Made by a program: the position numbers and the translations under genes. The notes beneath the pieces were generated by a model. The model saw nothing but the letters and a program-made list of their open reading frames with translations. It did not search any database and had not been told where the DNA came from. From assembly GCF_013314975.1 (NCBI RefSeq), contig NZ_JABTYH010000028.1:1-64000 (forward strand): 64,000 nt of DNA, written 5' to 3'. Each line of letters begins with the position of its first letter. The first letter of the stretch is position 1. The DNA comes from Pseudarthrobacter oxydans (GTDB lineage: Bacteria > Actinomycetota > Actinomycetes > Actinomycetales > Micrococcaceae). Of the stretch, positions 25,168-34,182 are shown one piece after another.

Positions 25168-26670
25168 TCAGGAGCTGCCGTAGAGGACGCGGTGCAGGTT
25201 TTCTTCTCCTGGGGACCGTGGAATGTATAGATAGTCCGCGTGGCCGCCGGGCTGAGCGGGCATGGCGGACAGGGCAGACTCTGGCCAGTGGGGTGGTTCC
25301 CAGTCCTGGTGTTCGCTTTTGTAGTGGCGGCCGGTGGGTGAGGTCCAGCCGGGTGGTTGGTTTTTGGTGGCTGGTGTTGGTGTCCAACCGCTGGTGTGCC
25401 GGAGTTTGTGGTGTTTCGGGCAGGGGTGTCCGAGGTTGCTGATCCCGGTGGTCCCGCCGTGGTGCCAGGCGAGGAGGTGGTCTGCCTCGTTATCCAACGA
25501 CGGGTTGCTGCAGCCGGGGAACGGGCACTGGCCGTCCCGCATCCGGAGCCAGTTCCGCATGGCTTTGGTGACCCGGTAGCTGCTCCGCCCGATCTCCAAC
25601 GGGGCCCCGTCCCGCGGATCGACCAGGACCCGGTAGAACGAATCAGCCCCGTTAGCGACCAGGTCCCGTGCCATCGACGCTGGGATGGGGCCGAACCCGT
25701 CCAGCACCGCCGGCTCCTCCGTCAGGCCCATCAGCGAGAACACCGGCACGGTGACGAGGACCTGCGCCCGGATCCCCGGGGAAAGCAGGCCGGCTCCGTC
25801 GCTGTCGCTTGCTTCCTCGCCGTTACCTGCACTGTTGTCTGCATGGAAGGTTGCACTGGTGCCGCTGGTGAGGATGGCTTGGGCGAAGTGGTCGGCACTG
25901 AGTTGGGTGAGGGTGCGGGGTTCGGTGGGTCCTTGTGCGGCGCGGGAGAGGGCGTTGAGCCGGTTCCAGCCTGCCATGGCCTGGTCGGCGGGGAGGCAGG
26001 CCGAGAGCCAGGCCATCCCGTCCTGGTCCGGCCGGTAGTCGACCCGCCGGTCCGCCACCCCCTTGGCGTGGCGCTTCCCGATCGATTCGGGATGGTGGCG
26101 TTCGCGCCAGGTCCGGGCTTTGTGCTTGAACCGGTGAGCGGGCATCTCACCGATCGTCGCCGCCCCGGCCGGCCGTGGTGTGTCCGGGTCCAGGAAGTGG
26201 GCTTCCAGGGCGGCGGCACCGGCGGCGTCGAGGGTGGCGGCCTCGTCCGCCATGACCCGGGCGTGCTGCCACGAGATCGTACCGGCGTGCAGGGCCGCGA
26301 GGGTCAGGGGCAGGGTGGTGGTCAGCGCGTGGGATACAGACAGGAACGCGCTGGCGGCCCGCGGCCCGAGGGCCAGCACGCACCCGATCTCCGCGGCCAC
26401 AGCCATTTCCTGTGCCTGCACCGGCATCCCGGGAGGGGCCAGGGCGTGGGCGGTGTCGGCGTACTTCATGGCAGCGCGGGCCTTCAACCCCGCCACGCCG
26501 GCCTCCACAGCCGCCGCGGCGGCGAGGATGTCCAGGCTCCCATCTGCCAGCCCGGCTAAGGGATCGGCAGCAGAGAACGGCTCCGAACCGCACCCGTCCA
26601 CCTCCGCGTTGAGCACGGCAAGGGCGGCCCTGATATCCGCAAACGCCTTAGCCACCGCTTCGCTGCCCAT
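25168..26670 (-). CDS. DUF222 / HNH endonuclease signature protein
   Basis: A 500-aa protein with an alanine-rich helical DUF222 region (about residues 20-330) and a C-terminal HNH nuclease domain (MRDGQCPFPGCSNPSLDNEA, then DHLLAWHHGGTTG, HPCPKHHKLRH), with Cys and His ligands for zinc and the catalytic His. ATG 26670 is used; a longer frame to 26760 has no support. Such genes occur in many copies in Arthrobacter and mycobacteria (the 13E12-type family) and are suspected mobile or selfish DNA. The target is unknown. No flanking repeats are visible here. Confidence 0.9.
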   Translation of the reverse strand: MGSEAVAKAFADIRAALAVLNAEVDGCGSEPFSAADPLAGLADGSLDILAAAAAVEAGVAGLKARAAMKYADTAHALAPPGMPVQAQEMAVAAEIGCVLALGPRAASAFLSVSHALTTTLPLTLAALHAGTISWQHARVMADEAATLDAAGAAALEAHFLDPDTPRPAGAATIGEMPAHRFKHKARTWRERHHPESIGKRHAKGVADRRVDYRPDQDGMAWLSACLPADQAMAGWNRLNALSRAAQGPTEPRTLTQLSADHFAQAILTSGTSATFHADNSAGNGEEASDSDGAGLLSPGIRAQVLVTVPVFSLMGLTEEPAVLDGFGPIPASMARDLVANGADSFYRVLVDPRDGAPLEIGRSSYRVTKAMRNWLRMRDGQCPFPGCSNPSLDNEADHLLAWHHGGTTGISNLGHPCPKHHKLRHTSGWTPTPATKNQPPGWTSPTGRHYKSEHQDWEPPHWPESALSAMPAQPGGHADYLYIPRSPGEENLHRVLYGSS

Positions 26671-26783
26671 AAAACAATCTTGGCAAGGGGGTCTGACAAT
26701 CACGTGTGGCCCCCCGGGCAGTCGAAAGAGAGCAAAGTGAAGCCCTACTGCGCCGTCCATCAGCCCAGGAGTACGATCGCGAT

Positions 26784-27950
26784 GTGAGCGATCCGGAGCT
26801 TGTTCCCCTGCCGGTGGGATTCGAACGGTTCCACCGGCGGGCCTTCATCAATTACCAACTCAACCGGGCACATGCCCTGGGTTTTGCCGACCGGGATGAA
26901 CTGCTCGGCGCCGCACCACACGTGCGGGGAATGGATGACTGCGTCGCCGTGTTCGAGGCTTTGTCCAACCGCGCCGCAGCCGAGGACCGGCACCGGCAGG
27001 CGGCGGGTTACGCCAGGATCGCAGAGTTCTTCACGCCACCGCGGTCAGCCGAAAAGGCGACGCGCTACCGCCGCTACCTGCAGCTCTTCGAGACGGCATT
27101 CGCCGCTGCCGGTCTGACCCGTCACACCATCCCTTATGGCGAAGCGTCATTGCGGGCCTACTCGCTTCCGGCGTCCGGGACCCGAAACGGCGGCACGGTG
27201 CTGCTGCACGGCGGGTTCGACTCCCTGATCGAGGAGTTCTTCCCCATCTGCCAGCGGATAGCCGCCGCAGGTTTCCAGGTGGTTGCCTTCGAGGGCCCGG
27301 GCCAAGGCGGTGCCCGGACATTGAACGGGCTGACCTTCGACCACGACTGGGAAAAGCCTGTCGGGGCGGTGCTGGACCACTTCCGGCTCGGCCACGCCGC
27401 CCTGGTAGGCATCTCCATGGGTGGCTACTGGGCAGTCCGCGCCGCAGGCCGCGAGCCCCGGATCCACCGGGTGGTGGCCTGGCCGCCGGTGTACGACTGG
27501 CTCTACAGGCTCCCACGCGTGGCGCGCGGCCCGGTCCGCGCGATGGTGCGGCACCGCGGCTTCATGCGCTGGAGCGTGCGGACCCGTGCCCGGCTGTTTC
27601 CCACCCTCCGTGTGGTGGTGGACCAGGTCCTGTACATGCTCAACAGCGACGACCCGGCCGACGTCGCCGAATGGTTCCTTGGCATGAACGCCAGGCACCT
27701 GGGCAGCGGCCGGGTGAACCAGGACGTGCTGTTGATGGTTGGCGAAAACGACGCCTTCCAACCGCCAGCGCTGGCCAGGGAACAGGAAAGGGCGCTCGTG
27801 GCGGCCCGCAGCGTCACCACCCGGGTGTTCACCCGGGCCGAGCACGCCGGCCAGCACTGCCAGATGGGGAACCTCGGGCTCGCGTGTGCGGTGCTCACCA
27901 CCTGGCTGCAGGCTGCCGATACGGGCTCAACCGAAACGTCCCCAGCCTGA
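26784..27950 (+). CDS. Alpha/beta hydrolase
   Basis: A 388-aa hydrolase with an N-terminal helical cap (about residues 1-115) and an alpha/beta core. The oxyanion strand is GGTVLLHGGFDS, the nucleophile elbow GISMGG (Ser), the acid is likely in LLMVGENDAFQ, and the His is probably in RAEHAGQHCQMG. This layout resembles FrsA/2,6-dihydroxypseudooxynicotine-hydrolase-type enzymes. GTG 26784 is chosen with AGGAG 12 nt upstream; an in-frame GTG at 26706 is possible. It is divergent from the HNH gene and converges on GH32 with a shared hairpin. The substrate is unknown. Confidence 0.82.
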   Translation: MSDPELVPLPVGFERFHRRAFINYQLNRAHALGFADRDELLGAAPHVRGMDDCVAVFEALSNRAAAEDRHRQAAGYARIAEFFTPPRSAEKATRYRRYLQLFETAFAAAGLTRHTIPYGEASLRAYSLPASGTRNGGTVLLHGGFDSLIEEFFPICQRIAAAGFQVVAFEGPGQGGARTLNGLTFDHDWEKPVGAVLDHFRLGHAALVGISMGGYWAVRAAGREPRIHRVVAWPPVYDWLYRLPRVARGPVRAMVRHRGFMRWSVRTRARLFPTLRVVVDQVLYMLNSDDPADVAEWFLGMNARHLGSGRVNQDVLLMVGENDAFQPPALAREQERALVAARSVTTRVFTRAEHAGQHCQMGNLGLACAVLTTWLQAADTGSTETSPA

Positions 27951-27955
27951 GGGCA

Positions 27956-27980
27956 GGTGGTCCCGAACCCCGGGACCACC
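27956..27980. terminator. Bidirectional hairpin between hydrolase and GH32 genes
   Basis: GGTGGTCCCG pairs with CGGGACCACC (10 bp) over a 5-nt loop. It lies between two convergent genes just after both stops. Confidence 0.6.
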
Positions 27981-27987
27981 GGCAGCG

Positions 27988-29508
27988 TCAGCGTCCGACG
28001 ACGTTCAGCGCCACGAGGTGCGCGCCCCCACCTTCGGCGAAGACCGCCAGGGCCGTGCTCGCCTCCGCAGGGAACACAAGGTCCGTGATGGTGGCGAGCC
28101 CGTCCTGGGCGAAGACCTCCACGGAGCAGCGGTCCAGATGGACAGACAGTCCAAGGCGGCCATCCCGCAGCGGAACGGCGACGGCCTCAACGGAAGGGAA
28201 GGCCGCATGGAAATCTGCCTGTCCCGACTCCCTCCGGTCCAGGCGAAGCACGCCGTCCGCAACGTCGTAGCTGATGACGGTACGTTCGGCTCCGCCGGCC
28301 CGGACCACCAGCCCCACACGGGTTGCCGCACCCGGCTCGAAAACCACCTCCAGCCGCCCCACGGCGGCTGCCACCGGCAGCTCCTGGACGCCAGATGCCA
28401 GGGCCTGCGGACCCAGGCTGAAGCTTGGGGATTCCTGCCCGGCAAACGGGTCAATGGCCGTTTGCCGAAGCACCAATCTCCCGTCCAGCCTGGCCAGTGA
28501 GACCTCCCGCGGCAGTGACATCGAACTGCGCCACCCGCCGGTGGGGGTGGAGCCGGCATAGTCCCAGTTGTTCATCCAGCCGATCATGATCCGCCGGCCG
28601 TCGGCAACCCCGCTGAAGGAGACCGCGGCGTAGTAGTCGCGGCCCCAGTCGAGCCAGCCGTACTCACGCATCCGGCTGCCGTCCTGTTGGAAGCCCTCCG
28701 TAACCGTCGACCCGGAACGGAACTCCACGCCGTCGAACGCGCCCAGGAAGTACTGCCCGGCGGAACCGCCGGCGATGCCGCCCGGGTTGAGGTTGACGAT
28801 GAGGACCCACCTGGTCTCACCGGGGTTGCCGTCCACGGGCAGCTCGAAGAGGTCCGGGCACTCCCACACCCCGCCGGTGGCGTTGGCTGGGCCAAAGGTG
28901 CTCAGGTACTCCCAGCTCTTCAGGTCAGCCGACTTGTACAGCACCACCTGGCGCTGCACCGCCTCAACGGCGACCATCACCCAGTAACTGCCCGCGGCGC
29001 CGTCGTACCAAAAAACCTTGGGATCCCGGAAGTCCGAGGACGCGCGGTCCAGGACGGGATTGCCGGAGTGCTTTGTCCAGGTGGCGCCCTCGTCGAGGCT
29101 GTAGGCGAGCGACTGGGCCTGCCGGCCCGCCAGGGGTGAGGCGGCACTGTAGGCGCTGGTGTAAATGGCAACCAGCGGAGGATTGCGGGCCGTGCCGAGG
29201 CCACTGGTGTTGTGCTCGTCGAATACCGCCGAGCCGGAGAAAATCGCCTCGCGCTCGTCGCACGGAATGGCCACCGGCTGCTCGTCCCAGTGGAGCAGGT
29301 CCGGGGAGGTGGCATGGCCCCAGGACATGTTGCCCCAGTCCGTGCCGAAGGGATTGTGCTGGTAGAAGAGGTGGTAGGTGCCGTTGAGGTACACCAGCCC
29401 GTTGGGATCGTTCAGCCAGTTGCGTTCGGCGGTGAAGTGGAACTCCGGCCGGTAAGGGTCCGCGGTGGTGGCGGGAGGTGCCCCTGGCGCCGTCGTTAAT
29501 GAATTCAC
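27988..29508 (-). CDS. Glycoside hydrolase family 32 (fructan/sucrose hydrolase)
   Basis: Cleaves beta-fructoside bonds in sucrose, inulin or levan-type oligosaccharides. The 506-aa protein has the GH32 nucleophile motif FTAERNWLNDPNGLVYLNG, the RDPKVFW transition-state Asp motif, and the acid/base Glu in WECPDLF. A C-terminal beta-sandwich follows from about residue 350. There is no signal peptide, so it acts inside the cell on sugars brought in by the ABC transporter upstream. GTG 29508 starts 2 nt after the permease stop; no other start fits. It is the last gene of the LacI-binding protein-permease-permease-GH32 set. Confidence 0.93.
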   Translation of the reverse strand: MNSLTTAPGAPPATTADPYRPEFHFTAERNWLNDPNGLVYLNGTYHLFYQHNPFGTDWGNMSWGHATSPDLLHWDEQPVAIPCDEREAIFSGSAVFDEHNTSGLGTARNPPLVAIYTSAYSAASPLAGRQAQSLAYSLDEGATWTKHSGNPVLDRASSDFRDPKVFWYDGAAGSYWVMVAVEAVQRQVVLYKSADLKSWEYLSTFGPANATGGVWECPDLFELPVDGNPGETRWVLIVNLNPGGIAGGSAGQYFLGAFDGVEFRSGSTVTEGFQQDGSRMREYGWLDWGRDYYAAVSFSGVADGRRIMIGWMNNWDYAGSTPTGGWRSSMSLPREVSLARLDGRLVLRQTAIDPFAGQESPSFSLGPQALASGVQELPVAAAVGRLEVVFEPGAATRVGLVVRAGGAERTVISYDVADGVLRLDRRESGQADFHAAFPSVEAVAVPLRDGRLGLSVHLDRCSVEVFAQDGLATITDLVFPAEASTALAVFAEGGGAHLVALNVVGR

Positions 29509-29510
29509 GG

Positions 29511-30389
29511 TCAGCCCTTCACGCCGCTGGAGGCGATGCTGTTGACGAACGAACGCTGGAAGGCGATGAAAAGCACCACCACCGGAACAGTGATGAGGGA
29601 AGCGTATGCCATCACCTCGCCCCACGAGACGTTCAGCTGGAAGAAGTACTGGATGCCGATCATTACCGGACGCAGTTCCTCGGACTGGACCACCATCAGC
29701 GGCCAGAGATAGGAGTTCCAGGCAGGGAGGAAGGTCAGGATCGCCACGGTGGCGGTGGCCGGCCCGGAGAGCGGCATGACCACCTGGCGGTAGATCTTGA
29801 ACCAGCCGGCGCCGTCGATGCGCGCGGCCTCGTCCAGCTCCTTGGGAATGGACTCGAAGTACTGGTGGAACAGGTAGATGGAGAAGGCGTTGGCGATGAA
29901 CGGGATGATCTGGACCTGGTACGTGTCCAGCCAGCCCTTGGAGAACTCGAGGCTGAAGCCGTTCAGTTCGAAGTAGGGGAGCTGGTTGACCCACCACACC
30001 AGCGGCAGGGCCAGGGTCTGGAAAGGCACAATCAGCGTGGCGAGGATCGCGGTGAACACGATCTTCTTCCCGCGGACCTGCATGCGGGACAGGGCGAAGG
30101 CGCAGAGGCTGTTGACGAAAATGCCGAGGATCACCGTGACGGCGGAGACGCCCACCGAGTTGAGCAGGAATCGGGCTGCCGGGACTCGGTCGAAGACGGC
30201 TGCGTAGTTGTCGAAGGAGATGTTGCCCACCGGCAGGAACGCGGCCAGGGAGGACATGTCGCCGAAGATCTGCTGGTCCGGCTTCAGCGAGGAGACCAGC
30301 ATGAAAACGATGGGGAACGCGGCGACGACGGCGAAGAGGATGCGGACCAGCATGGTGCCCGCGTCTTTCAGGAACAGTTGGTTTTTCAT
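29511..30389 (-). CDS. Carbohydrate ABC transporter permease (MalG type)
   Basis: Inner-membrane subunit of a CUT1 sugar importer, 292 aa with six helices. The EAA loop that docks the ATPase is ELDEAARIDGAGWFKIYRQV followed by VMPLSGPA. The N-terminal helix (MLVRILFAVVAAFPIVFMLV) is typical. The gene lies 1 nt after the first permease and 2 nt before GH32. No ATPase gene is present; a shared MsiK-type ATPase, as in other actinobacteria, is likely. Confidence 0.95.
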   Translation of the reverse strand: MKNQLFLKDAGTMLVRILFAVVAAFPIVFMLVSSLKPDQQIFGDMSSLAAFLPVGNISFDNYAAVFDRVPAARFLLNSVGVSAVTVILGIFVNSLCAFALSRMQVRGKKIVFTAILATLIVPFQTLALPLVWWVNQLPYFELNGFSLEFSKGWLDTYQVQIIPFIANAFSIYLFHQYFESIPKELDEAARIDGAGWFKIYRQVVMPLSGPATATVAILTFLPAWNSYLWPLMVVQSEELRPVMIGIQYFFQLNVSWGEVMAYASLITVPVVVLFIAFQRSFVNSIASSGVKG

Positions 30390-30390
30390 G

Positions 30391-31368
30391 TCAGTCTTTC
30401 TCCCGCGTGAGGTGGCGCTGCACCGCGGAGACGATCAGCACGAGGACGAAGAACACCAGCGAAATGGCGGAGGCATAGGAGGTTTCCTGCTGCCGGTAGC
30501 CGGACTGGACCGCCTCGTAGATGATGGTGGTGGTCGAGTCCATCGGACCGCCCTGGGTCATCACGCTGATCTGGTCGAAGAGGCCAAGGGCCTGGATGGT
30601 GATGGTCACGAGGACCAGGCTGCGGGTGTGGAAGAGCCCCGGCCAGGTGACGTAGCGGAACTGCTGCCAGCGGCTGGTGCCGTCCAGCTGCGACGCCTCG
30701 TACAGTTCGCCCGAGATGCCCTGGAGCCCGGCCAGCCAGATGATCATGTGGAAGCCGGCGGCCTGCCAGATGGACAGGATGATGATGGCGGGCATAGCGG
30801 TGTTCGGGTCCCCGAGCCAGTCCGGGCCGTCGATGAGGCCGAAGCTGACGGCGGAGAGGATCTCGTTGATCAGGCCGTCCTTGCGGTACATGAACAGCCA
30901 CAGCAGGGAGACCACCACCATGGAGGTGACCACGGGCAGGAAGTACACGGTGCGGAAGAAATTTACGCCCCGGAACTTCTTGTTGATCAGCAGCGCCATC
31001 ACCAGGGCCAGGCCGGACTGCACCGGAACAATGACCACCGTGAAGTAGGCGACGTTGAGCAGTGCCCGGTAGAACGTGGGGTCCGAGAAGAGGCGGGCGA
31101 AGTTGTCCACGCCCACGAACTCCACCGGCCGCGGCGAGATGAGCCGTGCGTTGGTGAAGGCCAGGCCGAATCCGAGGATGGCCGGGATGAAGATGAAGGC
31201 CAGCAGCAGCACTGCCGCCGGGGCGATCATGCCCCAGCCGCTGAGCTGCTCGCGGCCGGAGCCGGGCCTGCGGTGCTTGGTGGGGGCCTTGCGCCTGGCG
31301 TTCGACGGCGGCAGTGCGGTTTCCGGGGTAGCGGGACGTGGGCGTGTGGGAAGGGGAACAGTTGCCAT
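30391..31368 (-). CDS. Carbohydrate ABC transporter permease (MalF type)
   Basis: Partner permease, 325 aa with six helices. A long basic, proline-rich cytoplasmic N-terminus (about 50 residues) precedes the first helix (MIAPAAVLLLAFIFIPAIL). The EAA loop is LYEASQLDGTSRWQQFRYV followed by TWPGL. ATG 31368 has GGAG 7 nt upstream; a longer frame to 31479 would overlap the binding-protein gene. It forms the channel with the MalG-type subunit. Confidence 0.94.
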   Translation of the reverse strand: MATVPLPTRPRPATPETALPPSNARRKAPTKHRRPGSGREQLSGWGMIAPAAVLLLAFIFIPAILGFGLAFTNARLISPRPVEFVGVDNFARLFSDPTFYRALLNVAYFTVVIVPVQSGLALVMALLINKKFRGVNFFRTVYFLPVVTSMVVVSLLWLFMYRKDGLINEILSAVSFGLIDGPDWLGDPNTAMPAIIILSIWQAAGFHMIIWLAGLQGISGELYEASQLDGTSRWQQFRYVTWPGLFHTRSLVLVTITIQALGLFDQISVMTQGGPMDSTTTIIYEAVQSGYRQQETSYASAISLVFFVLVLIVSAVQRHLTREKD

Positions 31369-31438
31369 GGGGGTCTCCGTAGGTCGGGCGGCGGGAGGGA
31401 TGCGGCGCGCTGCGGCGCATCCCTCCGGCGTGCTCCGG

Positions 31439-32731
31439 CTAGTTGTTGTAGCCGCCGTTGGACTTGATGTTGGCGTCAATCGCCTTCACGGCGCTGTCCA
31501 GGGTGGCCTGGGGGTCGGCCCCGTTCAGGATGTCCTGGGTTGCCTTGCCGAACTCGGTGGCGATGAAGGGGTAGGCGGGAGTTTCAGGGCGCATCACGGC
31601 GTATTCCCGGGAGAAGTCCATGAAGATCCGGTTGGCGCCGCCTTCGGTGAAGCTGGGGATCTGGGCCGCAGCCTCCTCGCTGGCCGGAATGGCGCCGGTG
31701 GCCTTGGCAACCGCGGCGATGTTCTCCGGCTTCAGTGAATAGGCCAGGTAGTCCATGGCTGCCCCGGTATCGCTGCAGCCGCTGGTCACGCCCCACTGCC
31801 AGGAGGCGCCGCCGATCTTGGGTCCTTCGCCGAGGTCGACCGGCGGCATGACCACCAGGTCATCCCCGAGGGCCTCTTTGGCCTTGTCCGCAGCCCACGA
31901 GCCGGTGTACACGATGGCGCTCTTGTTGTTCAGGAAGTCCTGGGTGGAGTCCTTGCCGCTCTTCTTGGCCATGAAGCCCTCGTCGGCCAGCCCGCGGAAC
32001 CAGTTGGCCCACTGGACTGCTTCCTCGCCGTTCAGTTCACCGTCCGCACTCTGGAAGCCGTCCCGGTTGACCAGGTCTCCGCCGAAGGACTGCAGGAAGG
32101 GGGAGTAGGCGTAGGGGAGCCATTCACCGGTGCCGGCTGTGCCGAGGTCCAGCGGGTGCTCCCATTTGCCCAGGGCCTTGAGCTTGGTGAGGGCGTCCTG
32201 GAACTCTTCCTTGGTCCAGGGCTGCTCCATGGTGGCAACCCGGACGCCGGCCGCCTCCAGGTCCGAGGCGCGTGCCATCATGGCGAGGGCGACGTCGTAG
32301 TAGCCCACGGCGTAGGGCTTCCCGTCCCATTCAGCCACGGTGCTGGGGAGGTGCTTGGACAGGTCCGTGTCCAGTTCGAGGGGCTCCAGGTAGCCGGCCC
32401 AGGCCCAGTTGGGGACGTTGGGGCCGTCGATGTCCACAATGCAGGGGAGGTTGCCCGCGGCGGCCGCGGAGACCACGGAATCGTTGTAGGAGTCCTGGGG
32501 GAAGGCCTGGACTTTGATTTTCACTTTGTCCTGGCTGCTGTTGTAGGAGTCGACGATTCCCTGGACCGCGGCCAGTTCTTCCGGGTTGCCGGCGTTGTGG
32601 GTCCACAGGGCGATTTCCCCGGACCCTTCGGTGGAGGAGGAGGCGCTGCCTTTGCCGCAGCCGGCGAGGGTGGCGGTGAGGGCGGCAGCGGCTATGCTGG
32701 TCGCCAGGATCCTGGTGAGCTTCTTGTTCAT
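31439..32731 (-). CDS. Sugar ABC transporter substrate-binding lipoprotein
   Basis: Extracytoplasmic sugar receptor, 430 aa. The signal peptide ends in the lipobox TLAGC, so it is anchored to the outer face of the membrane. The mature part is a CUT1-type two-lobed binding protein (EIALWTHNAGNPEELAAVQG, AFPQDSYNDSVVSAAAAGNL, DFLNNKSAIVYTGSWAADKA). It is followed by the two permeases and the intracellular GH32, so the ligand is inferred to be a fructo-oligosaccharide or sucrose. Confidence 0.93.
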   Translation of the reverse strand: MNKKLTRILATSIAAAALTATLAGCGKGSASSSTEGSGEIALWTHNAGNPEELAAVQGIVDSYNSSQDKVKIKVQAFPQDSYNDSVVSAAAAGNLPCIVDIDGPNVPNWAWAGYLEPLELDTDLSKHLPSTVAEWDGKPYAVGYYDVALAMMARASDLEAAGVRVATMEQPWTKEEFQDALTKLKALGKWEHPLDLGTAGTGEWLPYAYSPFLQSFGGDLVNRDGFQSADGELNGEEAVQWANWFRGLADEGFMAKKSGKDSTQDFLNNKSAIVYTGSWAADKAKEALGDDLVVMPPVDLGEGPKIGGASWQWGVTSGCSDTGAAMDYLAYSLKPENIAAVAKATGAIPASEEAAAQIPSFTEGGANRIFMDFSREYAVMRPETPAYPFIATEFGKATQDILNGADPQATLDSAVKAIDANIKSNGGYNN

Positions 32732-32781
32732 GGGTCGGTCTTTCTGCTTGGACAGGGTGGAGGGATTGATTGGGTCCTGCA

Positions 32782-32820
32782 GGGAACGCGGCCGCTGCAA
32801 CGGCTGCGTTCCCGTTTTTT
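32782..32820 (+). terminator. Terminator-like hairpin with T-run on the plus strand, between LacI and binding-protein genes
   Basis: GGGAACGCGGCCG pairs with CGGCTGCGTTCCC (one G-T pair) over a 6-nt loop and is followed by GTTTTTT. The T-run is on the plus strand although both neighbours are on the minus strand. It could end an antisense transcript, or the hairpin alone could act between lacI and the binding-protein message. Confidence 0.45.
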
Positions 32821-32922
32821 GTGGGAAGGGTGGAGGGGATGGATTGTGGTCCGGGCCGGAAGCCGGGCCGGTGGTGCCGGGGTAGACCCGGTGCTGACGG
32901 TCAGGCCCCTGGACGAAGCCGC

Positions 32923-33945
32923 TCAGCCCCTGGGCGGAGCGACGGACTCCCGCTCAACCAGCGGGCAGGGGATTTTTTCGTGCGACCGGGGCGCCCCGGG
33001 GTTTTCGAGCTCGCTGAGGAGCTTCAGGACAGCCCACCGGCCCATCTCGTAGTGGGGGAGTGCCATGGTGGACAGTCCGGGCCACAGGCCGTCGGCGATG
33101 AGCTCGAGGTTGTCCACGCCCACGATCGAAACGTCCGCCGGGACGCCCAGGCCGAGGTGCCCGGCCGCCTGGTAGGCGCCCATGGCCATCTGGTCGTTGA
33201 AACAGAACAGCGCAGTGGGACGCTCCTGCCGGGACAGCAGCTCCAGCGCAGCTTCCCGGCCTCCCGCTGTACTGGGATGGCCTGCAACCAGGAACTCCTC
33301 CGGCAGCTGCAGCCCGTGGCGGTCCAGGCCCGCCCGGAACCCGGCGAGCCGCCCGTGGGCCGCGGGGATGTCGTCCTCGTTGTTGATCATGGCGATAGTG
33401 CGGTGCCCCGCCCTGACCAGCAGCTCGGCGGCAGAGTCACCGGCGCCGAACTCGTCCGGCACCACTGAGGACAGCCCCGGGTTGTCCGAGGTGGCATCCA
33501 GCACGATGGTGGGCACGGCCTGGAGCTCCTCCGGGACGGATACCTGCTGGTTGAACATGCGCGCATAGATGATGCCGTCCACCTGGTGCTGCTGCAGTGC
33601 CCGGATTTCCTGGAGTTCGAGTTCGTTGTCCAGGCCGGAGTTGACCACCATGAGCAGGTGCCCGTGTTCGGAAGCGGCATCCTGTGCGCCCTGGATCATC
33701 GCGCCGGCAAAAGGGGTGGTGGTGATTTCGTCGCTGACGAGGCCCAGGATCTGGGAGCGCTGGTTGCGCAGTCCGCTTGCCAGCCGGTTCGGGGCGTAGC
33801 CGAGGTCGCCGGCCACTGCCTTGATGTGCTCCACGGTCCGGGCGTTGACCCGGGAGCTGTGCGCTTCGCTCAGGGCATGCGACACAGTGGTCACGGAGAC
33901 GCCTGCGGCCTTGGCCACGTCCCTGATGTTTACCTTTGTCGCCAT
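32923..33945 (-). CDS. LacI-family transcriptional regulator of the fructan/sucrose locus
   Basis: A 340-aa repressor. The N-terminal helix-turn-helix and hinge (VNIRDVAKAAGVSVTTVSHA, LGYAPNRLASGL) are followed by a periplasmic-binding-protein-like sugar-sensing domain (ILGLVSDEITTTPFAGAMIQ, FCFNDQMAMGAYQA). ATG 33945 starts just before the conserved helix. Two palindromic operators lie 15-65 nt upstream, so it represses its own promoter, and probably the genes read through behind it (binding protein, permeases, GH32). The inducer is likely fructose, sucrose or a fructan fragment. Confidence 0.94.
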   Translation of the reverse strand: MATKVNIRDVAKAAGVSVTTVSHALSEAHSSRVNARTVEHIKAVAGDLGYAPNRLASGLRNQRSQILGLVSDEITTTPFAGAMIQGAQDAASEHGHLLMVVNSGLDNELELQEIRALQQHQVDGIIYARMFNQQVSVPEELQAVPTIVLDATSDNPGLSSVVPDEFGAGDSAAELLVRAGHRTIAMINNEDDIPAAHGRLAGFRAGLDRHGLQLPEEFLVAGHPSTAGGREAALELLSRQERPTALFCFNDQMAMGAYQAAGHLGLGVPADVSIVGVDNLELIADGLWPGLSTMALPHYEMGRWAVLKLLSELENPGAPRSHEKIPCPLVERESVAPPRG

Positions 33946-33959
33946 TGACTTCGTTCCTT

Positions 33960-33975
33960 TGCAAAACGTTTTGTA
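33960..33975. promoter_or_regulatory. LacI-type operator (proximal)
   Basis: TGCAAAACGTTTTGTA has the central CG of LacI/GalR operators and one mismatch from a perfect palindrome. It lies 15 nt before the lacI start. Confidence 0.75.
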
Positions 33976-33994
33976 TGTTGCTTGCATCACTATA

Positions 33995-34010
33995 TGCAAA
34001 ACGTTTTGCA
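33995..34010. promoter_or_regulatory. LacI-type operator (distal, perfect palindrome)
   Basis: TGCAAAACGTTTTGCA is a perfect 16-bp palindrome with centre 35 bp from the proximal site. The two sites can bracket the lacI promoter for cooperative repression. Confidence 0.8.
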
Positions 34011-34182
34011 ACCGTCAAGCTTTCTTGCGGATTACACTGCCGGTTATTTCGTGCAGCCGGGAACAGGGGCTTTCTTCTGAGGGGTTGATCAGCCCGCCGC
34101 TTCCCGGGAAAGTTCCCTTGACAGGCGTGGAACAGGGGACTCTCATCAAAGAAGAACGTGAACCCGAGAGGGGGTGGCGGCT

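Noticed and set aside
25168..26670. The DUF222/HNH gene as an insertion sequence or intein
   Set aside because: No flanking repeats, target duplication or host-gene interruption are visible.
29478..31467. Two long plus-strand frames over the sugar permeases
   Set aside because: They are antisense to clear six-helix permeases and have His/Asp/Gly-rich shadow composition.
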